This document shows positions 25,475 to 38,438 of a stretch of DNA of 64,000 bases, piece by piece. The notes under the pieces are model-generated. The model was not told where the DNA came from, did no database searches, and saw only the letters and a program-made list of their open reading frames with translations. Every line of letters begins with the position of its first letter. Positions within the stretch are counted from its first letter, which is position 1. This stretch comes from Bosea sp. PAMC 26642. Its GTDB lineage: Bacteria; Pseudomonadota; Alphaproteobacteria; Rhizobiales; Beijerinckiaceae. The position numbers and the translations under genes were made by a program. The DNA is taken from NCBI RefSeq assembly GCF_001562255.1, contig NZ_CP014301.1, positions 5,239,501 to 5,303,500 of the forward strand. Direction: 5' to 3'.

Positions 25475-26266
25475 CTATGAAAAGCTCGAATCGGTCAGGC
25501 TGCCGGTCTCGGCAGCGGCAAGGATGATCGAGCGCAATTCGGTTGGCGAGGCAAGTCTGCGGGCGGCGCAGGTCTCGCCCTCGCCGATCCGGATCGACAG
25601 GCCGCCCATGGCGTTGACAGCCTCGAAGCCGGCCTCGTCGGTGACGTCGTCGCCGATGAAGACCGGCTTGCGTCCGGCATAGGGCGGATGGCTCATCAGC
25701 CAGGCGATGGCCTCGCCCTTGCTGGCGCCGGCCGGGACCAGTTCGGCGACCGCCTTGCCCTCCTGGAGCCGCACGCCGGGTCCCATGCGCAGCGCGATGG
25801 CGCGCATCATCTCCAGCGCCTCGTCCTGCAGGTGCGGCGCCATCCGCCAGTGCAGCGCCACCGAGATCCGTTTATCTTCCACGATCACGCCGACGTTGCT
25901 GTTGGCGAACCGCACGAGATCGCGCGTCGCCTCGCGCATCGAATCCGGAACGTCCAGTTGCGAACGGATCTCGCCGTCCATGCGGATCTGCGCGCCATGA
26001 AGACCCGCTATATCGAAGCGATGAGGCGCAAGCACCTCGTCGAGAAAGTCGATCGGCCGGCCCGAGACGAGGGCAAGGGCCCCGCCGAGGCTGCTCCGCA
26101 AGGCGTCGAGGGCGGCGGGCATCCTGCGGTCGAGCTTCACCGCGTCGGGGAGGGGCGCGATTTCCACCAGCGTTCCGTCGAAATCAAGAAACAGGGCGAT
26201 GCCCGGCTGTTCGCCAGCAGAGGAAACAATACCATCCGTCAAATGAGTGTCGCTCAAATCCGTCAT
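25475..26266 (-). CDS. otsB: Trehalose-6-phosphate phosphatase
   Basis: A 263-residue phosphatase of the HAD superfamily that makes trehalose from trehalose 6-phosphate. The nucleophile motif is L-F-L-D-F-D-G-T-L-V-E near residue 27, motif II is L-V-S-G-R-P, and the metal-binding motif is F-I-G-D-D-V-T-D-E near the C-terminus. The start is uncertain: ATG at 26266 is used here, but in-frame ATGs at 26284 and 26323 are possible and none has a strong ribosome site. It is divergent from otsA across about 270 bp in which I see no gene, and is upstream of the GH15 gene in the same operon. Confidence 0.9.
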   Translation of the reverse strand: MTDLSDTHLTDGIVSSAGEQPGIALFLDFDGTLVEIAPLPDAVKLDRRMPAALDALRSSLGGALALVSGRPIDFLDEVLAPHRFDIAGLHGAQIRMDGEIRSQLDVPDSMREATRDLVRFANSNVGVIVEDKRISVALHWRMAPHLQDEALEMMRAIALRMGPGVRLQEGKAVAELVPAGASKGEAIAWLMSHPPYAGRKPVFIGDDVTDEAGFEAVNAMGGLSIRIGEGETCAARRLASPTELRSIILAAAETGSLTDSSFS

Positions 26267-26533
26267 CACTGTCTGTCTGGCCATGAGGCCGGCAAAATGC
26301 GGCTTCCTGGCTGGTGGCCCCATAGAGTACGTTTACGATGGGTTCGCAGGCTTCGCGAACCGAAATCTTCGTCTTCCAGCATGATCTTGATCTCGAGATC
26401 CGGCCGCGATCCAGCCATAATCCCGCTCGGCGTCCGCGCCGCCTCGGGAAACCTTACGTTCGCAGCAGCGTTCTGTTCCTGCCGCCGGTGTCGAAATTCG
26501 GGCAGGCGTCGTTTTTGAAAGAACTGTTCAGCC

Positions 26534-28072
26534 ATGCGTCTCGTCATCGTGTCCAACCGCGTCACCATCCCCGATCGCCACGAGAAGGCTGCGGCAGGGG
26601 GATTGGCGGTGGCCTTGCGCGAGGCGCTCGAGACCCGCGGGGGGCTATGGTTCGGCTGGAGCGGAAACGTGGTGGAATCCGATGCCAATGCCGTTCGGAC
26701 GGTCCAGCGAGGCAAGGTCACCTACGCCGTTACCGACCTGACCGAGGCCGAGCGCCAGACCTACTACCTCGGCTTCTCCAATCGGGCCCTGTGGCCGAAT
26801 ATGCATTATCGCCTCGGCCTGACCGAATTTTCCCGCACCGATTATGCCGGCTATCTCGCGGTCAACCGGCGCTTCGCCAAGGCGCTGATCGCCTTGCTGG
26901 AGCCCGACGACGTCGTCTGGATCCATGATTACCACCTGATCCCGCTGGCAGCCGAGTTGCGCCGGCGCGGCGTCAGGAATCGCATCGGCTATTTCCATCA
27001 TATTCCCTGGCCTCCGGCCGAGGTTTTCGGCGCGCTGCCGTTCAGCGCCACACTGATCAGCACCATGGCGGCCTACGATCTCGTCGGGGTCCAGACGGTC
27101 GTCGATGTCCGCAACCTGGTTAGTGGCCTCGTGGCGCTATGCGGCGCCAAGGTGGATGGCGATCACGTCAAGGTGGGCCGCCGCGAGACGATCGTGCAGG
27201 CCTTTCCGATCGGCATCGACGTCGAAGCCTTCAGGAAACTCGCCGCGGCCTCGGAGCGGGCCGCGACGCGCCCCATCAAGACGACGAAGGAGACCCTGGG
27301 CGAGCGCAAATTGGTCATTGGCGTCGATCGGCTCGACTATTCGAAGGGCATCGTGCAGCGCCTGGAGGCCTTCGGCCAGTTCCTCCGCAACCATCCCGAG
27401 CAGCGCGGCCGGGTCGGCCTTCTGCAGATCGCGCCGCCCTCTCGCTCCGACGTGCCCGAATATGCCGAACTCGATCGTCAGTCCGACGAGGTCGCCGGCC
27501 GCCTCAACGCCGCGCTGGGCGAATTCGACTGGACACCGATCAGGGTGGTCAAGAAGGCCTATTCCCGCAATGCGCTGGCGGGCTTCTACCGGCGCGCCCA
27601 GGTCGGTCTGGTGACGCCGATGCGCGATGGGATGAACCTCGTCGCCAAGGAATATGTCGCCGCGCAGGACCCGGCCGATCCCGGCGTACTCGTCCTGTCG
27701 CGCTTTGCCGGCGCCGCCCAGCAGATGGGCGAGGCGCTGATCGTCAATCCCTATGACACGCACGAAGTCGCGGAAGCCATCCGCACCGCGCTTGCCATGC
27801 CGAAATCCGAGCGCATCCGCCGCTTCGAGCGGCTCTACGCGACGATCTCCGCGACAGATATCGGCTGGTGGACGCACCGTTACCTACAGGCGCTGTCCGG
27901 CATCGAATTGGCGGGCGCCGAGTCCGCGCCAGCGAATCCGCAACGGCGTCGCCCCGTTGCTCGCAAGAAGGCGCCCATGTCGGCCGTGCCGAAGTCGGAC
28001 GGATCAAATCCGGCAAAGCCCAGACCGAAGCCGCGGGCTGCCAAGACGACACCGGTGTCGCGCCCCGCTTGA
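26534..28072 (+). CDS. otsA: Trehalose-6-phosphate synthase
   Basis: A 512-residue GT20 glycosyltransferase that joins UDP-glucose (or another nucleotide glucose) to glucose 6-phosphate. Clear family segments: I-V-S-N-R-V near the start, [26 protein letters not shown] and [18 protein letters not shown]. coli OtsA is about 474 residues; the extra length is a C-terminal tail of about 45 residues rich in lysine, arginine, proline and alanine that looks disordered. With otsB and a GH15 hydrolase on the other strand, the locus covers both making and breaking of trehalose, an osmotic and desiccation protectant. Confidence 0.95.
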   Translation: MRLVIVSNRVTIPDRHEKAAAGGLAVALREALETRGGLWFGWSGNVVESDANAVRTVQRGKVTYAVTDLTEAERQTYYLGFSNRALWPNMHYRLGLTEFSRTDYAGYLAVNRRFAKALIALLEPDDVVWIHDYHLIPLAAELRRRGVRNRIGYFHHIPWPPAEVFGALPFSATLISTMAAYDLVGVQTVVDVRNLVSGLVALCGAKVDGDHVKVGRRETIVQAFPIGIDVEAFRKLAAASERAATRPIKTTKETLGERKLVIGVDRLDYSKGIVQRLEAFGQFLRNHPEQRGRVGLLQIAPPSRSDVPEYAELDRQSDEVAGRLNAALGEFDWTPIRVVKKAYSRNALAGFYRRAQVGLVTPMRDGMNLVAKEYVAAQDPADPGVLVLSRFAGAAQQMGEALIVNPYDTHEVAEAIRTALAMPKSERIRRFERLYATISATDIGWWTHRYLQALSGIELAGAESAPANPQRRRPVARKKAPMSAVPKSDGSNPAKPRPKPRAAKTTPVSRPA

Positions 28073-28247
28073 ACCGGATACTCGCCTTTCCTGTTCTCGG
28101 TCAGGTTGTAGCCCTTGCCGAACAGGCCCCGGCCTCGCTAGAAGGCGGCTGGAACCAAGGCTCGCTTGCGACTCGGCCATGACAGGTGTCAGGTCTCCGG
28201 AGGCATCGGCCGCGATGGCTGAAGAGGCAGGCGGAGGGCTGAGATCG

Positions 28248-30515
28248 ATGCGAGGCGCTCTCGGAGGACCAGGCGTTCTGCTGCGCCGCCTCCGCGAGGT
28301 GATGGCAGCGTCGATCAGCCCGCAGGAGCGGCTCGACCGGCTCGTCGTCCTGATCGCCGGCAATCTGATCGCTGAAGTCTGCTCGGTCTACGTCCTGCGC
28401 GAGGACGGCTCGCTCGAGCTCTACGCCACCGAAGGCCTCAACCGCGAGGCGGTCCACCTGACGACCATGCGTGCAGGGGAAGGCCTCGTCGGCCTGATCG
28501 CGCGCGAAGCCGAGCCGGTCGCGCTTTCGGACGCGCAGGCCCATCCGGCCTTCTCCTACCGGCCCGAAACGGGTGAGGAAATCTACCACTCCTTCCTCGG
28601 CGTACCGATTCTGCGCGGCGGCGCCGTGATGGGCGTTCTCGTCATCCAGAATCGTGCGACGCGGCTCTACAGCGAGGAGGAGGTCGAATCGCTGCAGACC
28701 ACCGCCATGATCATGGCGGAGATGATCGCAGCCGGCGGCCTCAAGTCGCTAGCCGCCCCCGGGGCCTCGATCGGGCTCGACCGTCCGATCCATGGCATCG
28801 GCGCGTCGCTTGCCGACGGCGTCGGTCTCGGCCACGCGGTGCTGCACGAGCCGCGGGTCGCCATCACCAACCTCATCGCCGAGAATCCTGCGAGCGAGGT
28901 CAGGCGGCTGGAAGCGGCGATCGCGGAAATGCGTGCCTCGATCGACGAACTGATCGAGCGCGGCGACGTCGCCCATACCGGCGAGCATCGCGACGTGCTC
29001 GAGACATTTCGCATGTTCGCCCATGATCAGGGCTGGCTCAGGCGGATGCGCGAAGTCGTCATGACCGGCCTCACGGCCGAGGCCGCCGTCGAACGCGTAC
29101 AATCGGATACGCGCGCGAAGATGCTGCGCCAGACCGACCCCTATCTGCGCGAGCGCCTGCACGACCTCGACGATCTGGCCAACCGGCTGCTGCGGACGCT
29201 GGTGGGAAAGGCTAACGGCGTTGCGCGCGAGCAATTGCCCGAAAACGCCATCCTGATCGCGCGTTCGATGGGGCCTGCTGCACTGCTCGACTACGACCGC
29301 GCCCATCTGCGCGGCCTCGTGCTGGAGGAGGGGGGCCCCACCAGCCATATCGCGATCGTGGCGCGCGCGCTCGGCATCCCGGCGGTCGGTGAAATCGTCA
29401 ATGCCACCGCGCTGATCCAGTCGGGCGATGCGGTCATCGTCGACGGGCAGGCCGGCGAGGTCCAGATCCGGCCGCAGCCCGATGTCGAGAATGCCTATAA
29501 GGACAAGGCGCGGCTGCGTGCCCGCAAGCAGGAGCAGTACCGCAAGCTCAAGACGCAGCCCGCGATCACCAAGGATGGTGTCCCGGTCGTTCTGCAGATC
29601 AATGCGGGCCTGCTGGTGGATATGCCCAACCTCGAGGCCACCGCGGCCTCCGGGATCGGCCTGTTCCGAACGGAACTTCAGTTCATGGTCGCGCAACACA
29701 TGCCGACCACCAGCGAACAGCAGCAGCTTTACAGCGCGGTGCTCGACCAGGCTCAAGGGCGGCCCGTGACCTTTCGCACGCTCGATATCGGCGGCGACAA
29801 GGTGCTGCCCTATATGGAACGCGTCGAGGAAGAGAATCCGGCCCTGGGCTGGCGCGCGATCCGCATCGGCCTCGACAAGCCGCGCCTGCTGCGCGCGCAA
29901 CTGCGCGCCCTTTTGCGCGCTGGCGCCGGCCGCGACATGAAGATCATGCTGCCGATGGTTGCGACGGTGGACGAATTCCAGCGTGCGCGCGTGCTTATGC
30001 AGCGCGAGCAGGCGATGCTGGCCAAGCAGGGTCATGAGCCGCCGCTCAGCCTTAGACTGGGCGTCATGGTCGAGGTGCCCTCGCTTCTCTTCGAACTGCC
30101 GGAAATCGCGCGAGAAGCCGATTTCCTCTCGATCGGAACCAATGATCTGATGCAGTTTCTGTTCGCGGCCGACCGCGAGAACAAGCGGGTCTCGGACCGA
30201 TTCGATCCGCTCGGCGTCAGCGCGCTCAGGGCGCTCCGCAGCATCGTCGATGCGGCCGCCGAGGCGAGTTGCCCGGTTACCGTCTGTGGCGAGATGGGCG
30301 GCAAGCCGCTGGAGACGATGGCGCTGATCGGGCTGGGCTATCGCGCCTTCTCGATGTCGGCGGCCGCGATCGGCCCGATCAAGGCTATGCTGCGTGCGCT
30401 CGATACCGGCAAGCTGCGCGAGCGCATGGACTGGATGCTGGCCTCGCCCGACGGTTCCGCCAGCCTGCGGCCCCAGCTTGCGGCGTTTGCGGCAGAGTTC
30501 AAGGTTCCGGTCTAG
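28248..30515 (+). CDS. ptsP: Phosphoenolpyruvate-protein phosphotransferase of the nitrogen PTS (EI-Ntr)
   Basis: A 755-residue enzyme that passes phosphate from PEP to NPr, the first step of the regulatory nitrogen phosphotransferase chain. An N-terminal GAF domain (about residues 15-160) is followed by the EI domains. The phospho-histidine is in [12 protein letters not shown] near residue 365, and the PEP-binding domain shows G-I-G-L-F-R-T-E and a C-terminal V-C-G-E-M-G-G. The ATG at 28248 follows GGAGGGCTG and gives the usual rhizobial N-terminus; earlier in-frame starts at 28179 and 28215 lack such a site. The gene order ptsP-prfA-prmC is standard in this order of bacteria. Confidence 0.94.
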   Translation: MRGALGGPGVLLRRLREVMAASISPQERLDRLVVLIAGNLIAEVCSVYVLREDGSLELYATEGLNREAVHLTTMRAGEGLVGLIAREAEPVALSDAQAHPAFSYRPETGEEIYHSFLGVPILRGGAVMGVLVIQNRATRLYSEEEVESLQTTAMIMAEMIAAGGLKSLAAPGASIGLDRPIHGIGASLADGVGLGHAVLHEPRVAITNLIAENPASEVRRLEAAIAEMRASIDELIERGDVAHTGEHRDVLETFRMFAHDQGWLRRMREVVMTGLTAEAAVERVQSDTRAKMLRQTDPYLRERLHDLDDLANRLLRTLVGKANGVAREQLPENAILIARSMGPAALLDYDRAHLRGLVLEEGGPTSHIAIVARALGIPAVGEIVNATALIQSGDAVIVDGQAGEVQIRPQPDVENAYKDKARLRARKQEQYRKLKTQPAITKDGVPVVLQINAGLLVDMPNLEATAASGIGLFRTELQFMVAQHMPTTSEQQQLYSAVLDQAQGRPVTFRTLDIGGDKVLPYMERVEEENPALGWRAIRIGLDKPRLLRAQLRALLRAGAGRDMKIMLPMVATVDEFQRARVLMQREQAMLAKQGHEPPLSLRLGVMVEVPSLLFELPEIAREADFLSIGTNDLMQFLFAADRENKRVSDRFDPLGVSALRALRSIVDAAAEASCPVTVCGEMGGKPLETMALIGLGYRAFSMSAAAIGPIKAMLRALDTGKLRERMDWMLASPDGSASLRPQLAAFAAEFKVPV

Positions 30516-30574
30516 CGAGGCCGTCCTCGCCGCCGGAAGACCCCCCTCGCACCGTTTCAATATCCGAGTTTCCG

Positions 30575-31660
30575 ATGTCGCTTCAGCTTCCCCAGGACCG
30601 CCTCGATGGCATCGTCGCGCGCCACGCCGCAGCCTCCGCCGAGATCAACACCGCCTCCGACGCGGTGCGGACGGTGGAACTCGCCAAGGAACTCTCCGAA
30701 CTCGACCCGGTCGTCACGGCCATCGCAGCCTGGCGCCAGGCGCTCGCGACGCTGGACGAGGCGCAAGGGCTGATCGACGATCCCGCCACCGACGCCGAGT
30801 TCCGCGACCTGGCCTATGAGGAGCGCGACGCTGCGCGCATCGAGATCGACACGCGAGCCCGCGAAATCCTGATCGCGCTGCTGCCGAAAGACGCTGCCGA
30901 CGAGCGCGGCGTCATCCTCGAAATCCGTGCCGGCACCGGTGGCGACGAGGCATCGCTCTTCGCCGGCGACCTGTTCCGGATGTATCAGCGCCACGCCGCC
31001 CAAAAGGGATGGAGCGTCGATGTCCTCTCTGAAAGCGAAGGCACCGTCGGCGGCTTCAAGGAGGTCATCGCCGAGATCGCCGGCAAGGGCGTCTATGCCC
31101 GGCTGAAATTCGAATCCGGTGTCCACCGCGTCCAGCGCGTGCCCGATACCGAGACCAGCGGGCGCATCCATACCTCCGCCGCGACGGTCGCCATGCTGCC
31201 GCTGGCGGGCGATGTCGATATTGTCCTGAACGATGCCGATATCCGCATCGATACGATGCGGGCCGGCGGCGCCGGCGGCCAGCACGTCAACAAGACCGAA
31301 TCGGCCGTGCGCCTGACCCATCTGCCGAGCGGGATCGCGGTCGTGGTCCAGGACGAGCGTTCACAGCACAAGAACAAGGCGCGCGCCTACGATCTGCTGC
31401 GCGCCAAGCTCTACGACATCGAGCGCAGCCGCGCCGATGCCGATCGCGCCGCCGACCGGCGCTCCCAGATCGGCTCGGGTGACCGTTCGGAGCGCATCCG
31501 CACCTACAACTTTCCGCAAGGCCGCGTCACCGATCATCGCATTAACCTGACGCTCTACAAGCTCGACGAGATGATGCAGGGCCTTGTACTCGACGAGATC
31601 ATCGATGCGCTGACCGCCGAGCACCAGGCCGGACTGCTGGCGGAAGAAGGCATGTCCTGA
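30575..31660 (+). CDS. prfA: Peptide chain release factor 1
   Basis: A 361-residue ribosome-binding protein that ends translation at UAA and UAG. The catalytic G-G-Q motif is in [13 protein letters not shown], and the codon-recognition tripeptide is P-D-T ([10 protein letters not shown]), in place of the P-A-T of E. coli RF1 but fitting the P-x-T rule for release factor 1. PrmC, encoded just downstream, methylates the glutamine of G-G-Q. The start is the ATG at 30575, 59 bp after ptsP. Confidence 0.97.
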   Translation: MSLQLPQDRLDGIVARHAAASAEINTASDAVRTVELAKELSELDPVVTAIAAWRQALATLDEAQGLIDDPATDAEFRDLAYEERDAARIEIDTRAREILIALLPKDAADERGVILEIRAGTGGDEASLFAGDLFRMYQRHAAQKGWSVDVLSESEGTVGGFKEVIAEIAGKGVYARLKFESGVHRVQRVPDTETSGRIHTSAATVAMLPLAGDVDIVLNDADIRIDTMRAGGAGGQHVNKTESAVRLTHLPSGIAVVVQDERSQHKNKARAYDLLRAKLYDIERSRADADRAADRRSQIGSGDRSERIRTYNFPQGRVTDHRINLTLYKLDEMMQGLVLDEIIDALTAEHQAGLLAEEGMS

Positions 31661-31732
31661 CCATGACGATGAAACCTCCGGGCTTCCCCCGCGTTGATGT
31701 GTCGCAACGACCTCAATCGGCTGGAGAACATC

Positions 31733-31981
31733 ATGATCAAGATCATTTCGAGCATCGCCGTCGCGGGCCTGATGGGGCTGGCCGTGGCGTCCCCGGTACA
31801 GTCGCAGGAGCGTATGCTCCGCAAGGCGACCGCCGGTCAGCCGGCCGCCCTGGACAAGGCGATGACGGAGCGCCAAGCGCGGAGTGCATGCCAGCAGGAG
31901 ATGCGGGGAGCCCGCGAAAGCAAGAGCGCTATCCGCACGAAGATGAAGACCTGCGTAAACGGCAAGATGCAGGGCAACTGA
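31733..31981 (+). CDS. Small secreted hypothetical protein (82 aa)
   Basis: An 82-residue protein with a clear signal peptide: M-I-K-I-I-S-S-I-A-V-A-G-L-M-G-L then a likely cut near residue 24 (V-Q-S, then Q-E-R). The mature part of about 58 residues is basic and has two cysteines (53 and 74) that could form a disulfide in the periplasm. The ATG at 31733 follows a CTGGAGAAC ribosome site. It separates prfA from prmC, which are usually adjacent. Family unknown. Confidence 0.75.
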   Translation: MIKIISSIAVAGLMGLAVASPVQSQERMLRKATAGQPAALDKAMTERQARSACQQEMRGARESKSAIRTKMKTCVNGKMQGN

Positions 31982-32022
31982 GTTCGTCCGCCGAGCCTGA
32001 TTATGGGCAAAGCGATACGATC

Positions 32023-32844
32023 ATGAGTGCGCGCCGCCGGTTGGCGGCGCGTTTTCGCGTTGCTGGCATCGAATCGGCTGCAGTGGACGCACGCTGGCTG
32101 GTCGAGGCGGCGCTGAAGGACCTTCCGGAGGACCTTCATGTTCTCGATCGTGCGACGCTCGATCGCCTCGACGATTTGGCCGCCCGTCGCCTGGCGGGCG
32201 AGCCGGTCTGGCGCATCGTGGGTGAGCGCGAGTTCTGGGGCCTGCCGTTTAAGCTCTCTCCGGAGACGCTGGAGCCGCGGCCCGACAGCGAGACGATCGT
32301 CGAGGCCGCGCTCGAAGCCCTCGATCCGCGCCGCGACGAGCCGCTCGCGATCCTTGATCTCGGCACCGGCACGGGCTGCCTGCTGATCGCGCTGCTCAGC
32401 GAATATGGCGGCGCGCGCGGGATCGGCATCGACATGTCTGGTCAGGCCTGCGCCACGGCGCGCGGCAACGCCGAGCGCAATGGTGTGGCGGCACGCGCCT
32501 CCTTCCGGAAGGGCAACTGGACAGAAGGGCTCGACGAGGCCTTCGATCTCGTCGTCTCCAATCCGCCCTACATCCCGGCCGGCGACATCGCAGGGCTGTC
32601 GCGGGAGGTTCGCGAGCATGATCCGCGCCTGGCGCTCGATGGCGGCCAGGACGGGCTCGATGCGTACCGGGCCCTGGCGCGCGGCCTGCCTGGCGTCCTG
32701 TCCCCGCGCGGCATCGTCGTGCTGGAGATCGGCGCGGGGCAGGCCGACGATGTGATCGCGATCATGAACCTGGCGGGCTTCGTTCACCAAGGAGGGCGTC
32801 ACGATCTCGGAGGACATCTGCGGGCGCTGATCTTCACGCCATGA
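32023..32844 (+). CDS. prmC: Release factor glutamine methyltransferase
   Basis: A 273-residue S-adenosylmethionine-dependent methyltransferase that modifies the G-G-Q glutamine of release factors. An N-terminal helical domain (residues 1-70) precedes the methyltransferase domain with I-L-D-L-G-T-G-T-G-C-L-L motif I and the catalytic N-P-P-Y. The ATG at 32023 begins M-S-A-R-R-R-L. Its frame is open further upstream, but that region is covered by the small secreted protein gene. Confidence 0.94.
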   Translation: MSARRRLAARFRVAGIESAAVDARWLVEAALKDLPEDLHVLDRATLDRLDDLAARRLAGEPVWRIVGEREFWGLPFKLSPETLEPRPDSETIVEAALEALDPRRDEPLAILDLGTGTGCLLIALLSEYGGARGIGIDMSGQACATARGNAERNGVAARASFRKGNWTEGLDEAFDLVVSNPPYIPAGDIAGLSREVREHDPRLALDGGQDGLDAYRALARGLPGVLSPRGIVVLEIGAGQADDVIAIMNLAGFVHQGGRHDLGGHLRALIFTP

Positions 32845-33211
32845 CGCTGCCCACAGGCTTTTTGCGATTTTGCTTGGAAAGATACGCGAAAAGCGCTATG
32901 AGCTTTTCAGCCGAAGCTGGTGTCGTCAGTGCCGAGCCTTGGGTCATCCCCTTATTGGCTAGATGTTGTCTTCGGATTTGTCCGCGGATCGACGACACTG
33001 ACGAAACAGGTTGGAAATCCCAAGGCGTCGTGGCGCCGACGGCCTCCGGGGCGTAAAAGCCCCCCATGGAAAGAGCGCGTGAAGACCAGAAACGGCGTAA
33101 CGCCCCTTCAGGTCAACTCAACCCGGTGCAGCGTCGCAACCCGCTGTGCACCGGAGCGTGCATGACGACGCAACGGTTGCTCAGAACGAACAGAGCGCGA
33201 GATAGACGCTA
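32845..33211 (+). other. 367-bp gene-free region with several hairpins: possible structured leader RNA
   Basis: No protein-like frame was found here. Three pairings stand out: CGTCAGTG (32924-32931) with CACTGACG (32996-33003), or the alternative GTGTCGTC (32920-32927) with GACGACAC (32991-32998); GGGGC (33048-33052) with GCCCC (33059-33063); and CCGGTGCAGCG (33123-33133) with CGCTGTGCACCGG (33142-33154) with a two-base bulge. The first two are mutually exclusive, as in a switching leader. The region ends at the start of the DUF4167 gene. It could be that gene's 5' leader or a separate small RNA. It matches no RNA family I can name. Confidence 0.4.
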
Positions 33212-34315
33212 ATGAGACCAGGTCAGAACCGGCGTATGCGCGGCCGTAACAACAATAGCGGCAATAATAACAACAATAACAGCAATGGTAACCGCAAGGC
33301 GCCGAACCCGCTGCAGCGGAGCTATGAATCCAACGGGCCTGACGTGAAGGTGCGCGGCACAGCGCAGCATGTTGCCGAGAAATACTTGCAACTGGCGCGT
33401 GATGCGCAGTCGTCGAGCGATCCGGTCGCGGCGGAAAACTATTTCCAGCACGCGGAACACTATTATCGCATCTTGCTGGCCGCGCAGGAGCAGATGGCCC
33501 AGCAATTCGGTCACAGTTTCCCGCCCAATCGCGGCTTCGGCGACAATCCCGATGACGGCGAGGAGGAGGGCGATGATGACGCTCCCGAATTCCAGCCCGG
33601 CACCGGGCCCCAGCCTGATCTTCGCGGCCAGAACAACGGCGCCAACGGCAACGGCTATAACGGCAATGGAGCGCCCCGTGCCGAGGGCGACCAGTCCGAC
33701 CCGCAGCAGAACAACGGCCAGCGCTTCGACCGCCCGAATCGGAACAATCAGGACCGCAACGGCCCCGATCGCAACAACTCCGACCGCCAGAACAACGATC
33801 GCCAGAACAACGACCGAACCGGCAATCGCCGCTTTGATCGCAACGACCGCCCGGATCGCGGCGAGAGCCGTTTCCAGCGCCAGGACAATGCGCCCGGCGG
33901 GCAGGGCGGTTATGCGCCCCGCCCCGATGCGCCGAGGTCGGATATCCCCGTGCCGTCCGAACAGCCCGATGTCGCGCCGGTCCGCCAGCAGGCCGAGCCG
34001 CGTATCGAGCGTGACCGGCCCGAGCGTGGTCCGCGTCCCGAACGGGCCGAGCGTCGCCCGCGCCGGGATTTCGATGCGGAAGCCGAACCGGCGATCGATG
34101 TCGCCGCGGCACTGCCGTCCTTCCTGACCACCCCGGTGCGGGTTCCGGTCGCCGTGGTCGAGGAGACGCCGCCCGCGGCTGCTCCGGCCAAGCCTCAGGA
34201 GGCGGCAGCGCCGGTGTCAGACGAGGCATCCGCGCCGAAGCGCCCGCGCCGCCGCCGCTCTCCCCGCGAGGTCATGGACGCGCTCGGCTCCGACAGCGAC
34301 AACGTTACCGAGTGA
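33212..34315 (+). CDS. DUF4167 domain protein, Asn/Arg-rich
   Basis: A 367-residue protein. The conserved DUF4167 block is at the N-terminus (residues about 1-95: M-R-P-G-Q-N-R-R-M-R-G-R, then S-Y-E-S-N-G-P-D-V-K-V-R-G-T and Q-H-A-E-H-Y-Y-R-I-L). The rest is low complexity: asparagine, glycine, aspartate and arginine repeats with an acidic patch near 110-125, ending in a basic S-P-R-E-V-M-D-A-L-G segment. The family is confined to alphaproteobacteria and is usually found next to prmC. The composition is like RNA-binding, condensate-forming proteins, but that is inference. A strong terminator follows. Confidence 0.9.
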   Translation: MRPGQNRRMRGRNNNSGNNNNNNSNGNRKAPNPLQRSYESNGPDVKVRGTAQHVAEKYLQLARDAQSSSDPVAAENYFQHAEHYYRILLAAQEQMAQQFGHSFPPNRGFGDNPDDGEEEGDDDAPEFQPGTGPQPDLRGQNNGANGNGYNGNGAPRAEGDQSDPQQNNGQRFDRPNRNNQDRNGPDRNNSDRQNNDRQNNDRTGNRRFDRNDRPDRGESRFQRQDNAPGGQGGYAPRPDAPRSDIPVPSEQPDVAPVRQQAEPRIERDRPERGPRPERAERRPRRDFDAEAEPAIDVAAALPSFLTTPVRVPVAVVEETPPAAAPAKPQEAAAPVSDEASAPKRPRRRRSPREVMDALGSDSDNVTE

Positions 34316-34341
34316 CGTGAAATCATCTGCCGAAACGATCG

Positions 34342-34369
34342 AAGGGAACCCGCAAGGGTTCCCTTTTTT
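34342..34369 (+). terminator. Rho-independent terminator after DUF4167 gene
   Basis: AAGGGAACCC (34342-34351), a GCAA tetraloop, then GGGTTCCCTT and further T residues. The stem is perfect. It ends the ptsP-to-DUF4167 region. Confidence 0.95.
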
Positions 34370-34405
34370 CTTTGTCGAAGACCGGAGGACCGACCGATTT
34401 CGGTA

Positions 34406-35197
34406 TCAGGCAATACCGAGCGGTGCCACCGCTTCGGCCGGCGAAGACTCCAGCCTGTCGCCTTCCGATAGCGTCCCACCGGCAACGATCTCGCAATAGA
34501 TGCCGCAATCGACATGGCCATAGCCTGTCATCAATGCCTTCGGAATCTGCAGATCGCGCAGGCCCGTCTGCGGATCGACATTGGTCGCGGCGCAGCGCTC
34601 GATTCGCTTGATCACCCTCAGCCTCAGGCCGGATGGGCCGCTGATCTCTCGGCCGACGAGGTCGTTCTCGGCCCAGGGCGCAAGCCCCTCAACCATAACG
34701 TTTCCGCGAAAGCGCAGCGGGTCGAGGCTTGAGCCGATCCGGCCCGCAAGATCGGCGACGCTGGCGAGGTTGATGATGGAGACGAAGCCAGAGCGCGAAT
34801 CGGTGAAGCGGTAGCCGTCCAAGGCTTGCAGCAGCCTTGGCCTGCCGCGCAGCTCTTCGGGCATGAAGCCTTCGAAGAATGTCGTGATGCTGTCCCGACC
34901 CTCTGGCGTCGACGTATTGGCGCGCAGCTCGTCGGTGCCGTTCCGGGTGACGACAAGATCCCCGCTGGCGTCGTCATAGCGCGTGCGCAGCGTCGCCAGC
35001 ACCTCGTTACGCATCAGCATCAGATACTTGATCTTGGGCTGATGGACCGGCTCCGCAGGATCGAAACCCGAAGGCCCGTTCTCGATGGCGAACATCCGGT
35101 CGCCGGGGAAATAGCCGGCGGTCGGGAGGTTGGCACGCGGCAGGCGTTCGGGCGACAGGCCCTTGACCGGATAGCGAAAAAGCGAGGCGATACGCAT
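34406..35197 (-). CDS. MOSC domain protein
   Basis: A 263-residue protein with an N-terminal beta-barrel part (R-I-A-S-L-F-R-Y-P-V-K-G-L-S-P-E) and a C-terminal MOSC domain that includes the conserved cysteine in R-I-E-R-C-A-A-T-N-V-D-P. This is the domain that takes sulfur from the molybdenum cofactor sulfurase in mARC/YcbX-like proteins. It probably works in molybdenum-cofactor-dependent reduction, but partner and substrate are unclear. ATG at 35197 was chosen over a TTG at 35218. Confidence 0.85.
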   Translation of the reverse strand: MRIASLFRYPVKGLSPERLPRANLPTAGYFPGDRMFAIENGPSGFDPAEPVHQPKIKYLMLMRNEVLATLRTRYDDASGDLVVTRNGTDELRANTSTPEGRDSITTFFEGFMPEELRGRPRLLQALDGYRFTDSRSGFVSIINLASVADLAGRIGSSLDPLRFRGNVMVEGLAPWAENDLVGREISGPSGLRLRVIKRIERCAATNVDPQTGLRDLQIPKALMTGYGHVDCGIYCEIVAGGTLSEGDRLESSPAEAVAPLGIA

Positions 35198-35280
35198 GGT
35201 AGACGATCCGAGCGGCAATGGTTGTGGCAGACTAACGCCATATCACCGGCTCGTTCGATCAAATCGTCAGATGAGTTCGA

Positions 35281-35625
35281 TCAGCGCCGGGAAACTTTGA
35301 CCTTGATGGCCTCGGCCTCTACCTCCTCGCTCTCCGTCACGGAGCGTTCGCAGCCCCATCCGGCGAGCACGGCGTCGGTCTCCTCCGCCACGAAGAAGCG
35401 CGCCGCCTCGCGCTCGTAACCGTCCTCGAGCAGCTGCTCGTAATCGGTATGGACATGCCGGACATGGCTGCCGAGTGCCAGCCACAGCGCCGTCGCGGGC
35501 GGCAGATCCTTCATGTGCCGACGCTCCGCCAGCGCCAGCACCGCCTGCGCATCCGCGAGCGGGATCCCCGGTGCCAGCGCCCGAAGCGCCTTGCGGATCG
35601 ACTGCTGTCGCTGCGTCCCTGCCAT
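35281..35625 (-). CDS. DUF2293 domain protein
   Basis: A 114-residue cytoplasmic protein. The segment [17 protein letters not shown] and the conserved [17 protein letters not shown] match the DUF2293 family, whose function is unknown. It starts at an ATG at 35625 and is divergent from clpB, with about 180 bp between them. Confidence 0.82.
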   Translation of the reverse strand: MAGTQRQQSIRKALRALAPGIPLADAQAVLALAERRHMKDLPPATALWLALGSHVRHVHTDYEQLLEDGYEREAARFFVAEETDAVLAGWGCERSVTESEEVEAEAIKVKVSRR

Positions 35626-35675
35626 GGCCTATCGTGCGCGCTGGATCCAGCCCAGGTCAATTGCAGGCCTGCCCT

Positions 35676-35704
35676 CTTCCGTTGCGCGGATGCCACACCT
35701 ATCT
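35676..35704 (+). promoter_or_regulatory. Possible heat-shock (RpoH) promoter of clpB
   Basis: CTTCCGT at 35676-35682 and CACCTATCT at 35696-35704 are 13 bp apart, roughly matching the RpoH pattern (CTTGAAA and CCCCATNT). The match is partial. Position 100 bp before clpB, a classical heat-shock gene, is the main support. Confidence 0.3.
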
Positions 35705-35803
35705 CTGTCCACGAGGGGCGGCCCAGGCGGGAGCTCCATTCTGACGACAGGCAACCGGACCACGCTGCTACGGGGCGCGCCGGTGGGCAGAGAGACGCAA
35801 GAC

Positions 35804-38425
<2,622 letters not shown>

Positions 38426-38438
38426 CGCGGCGCAGTTG

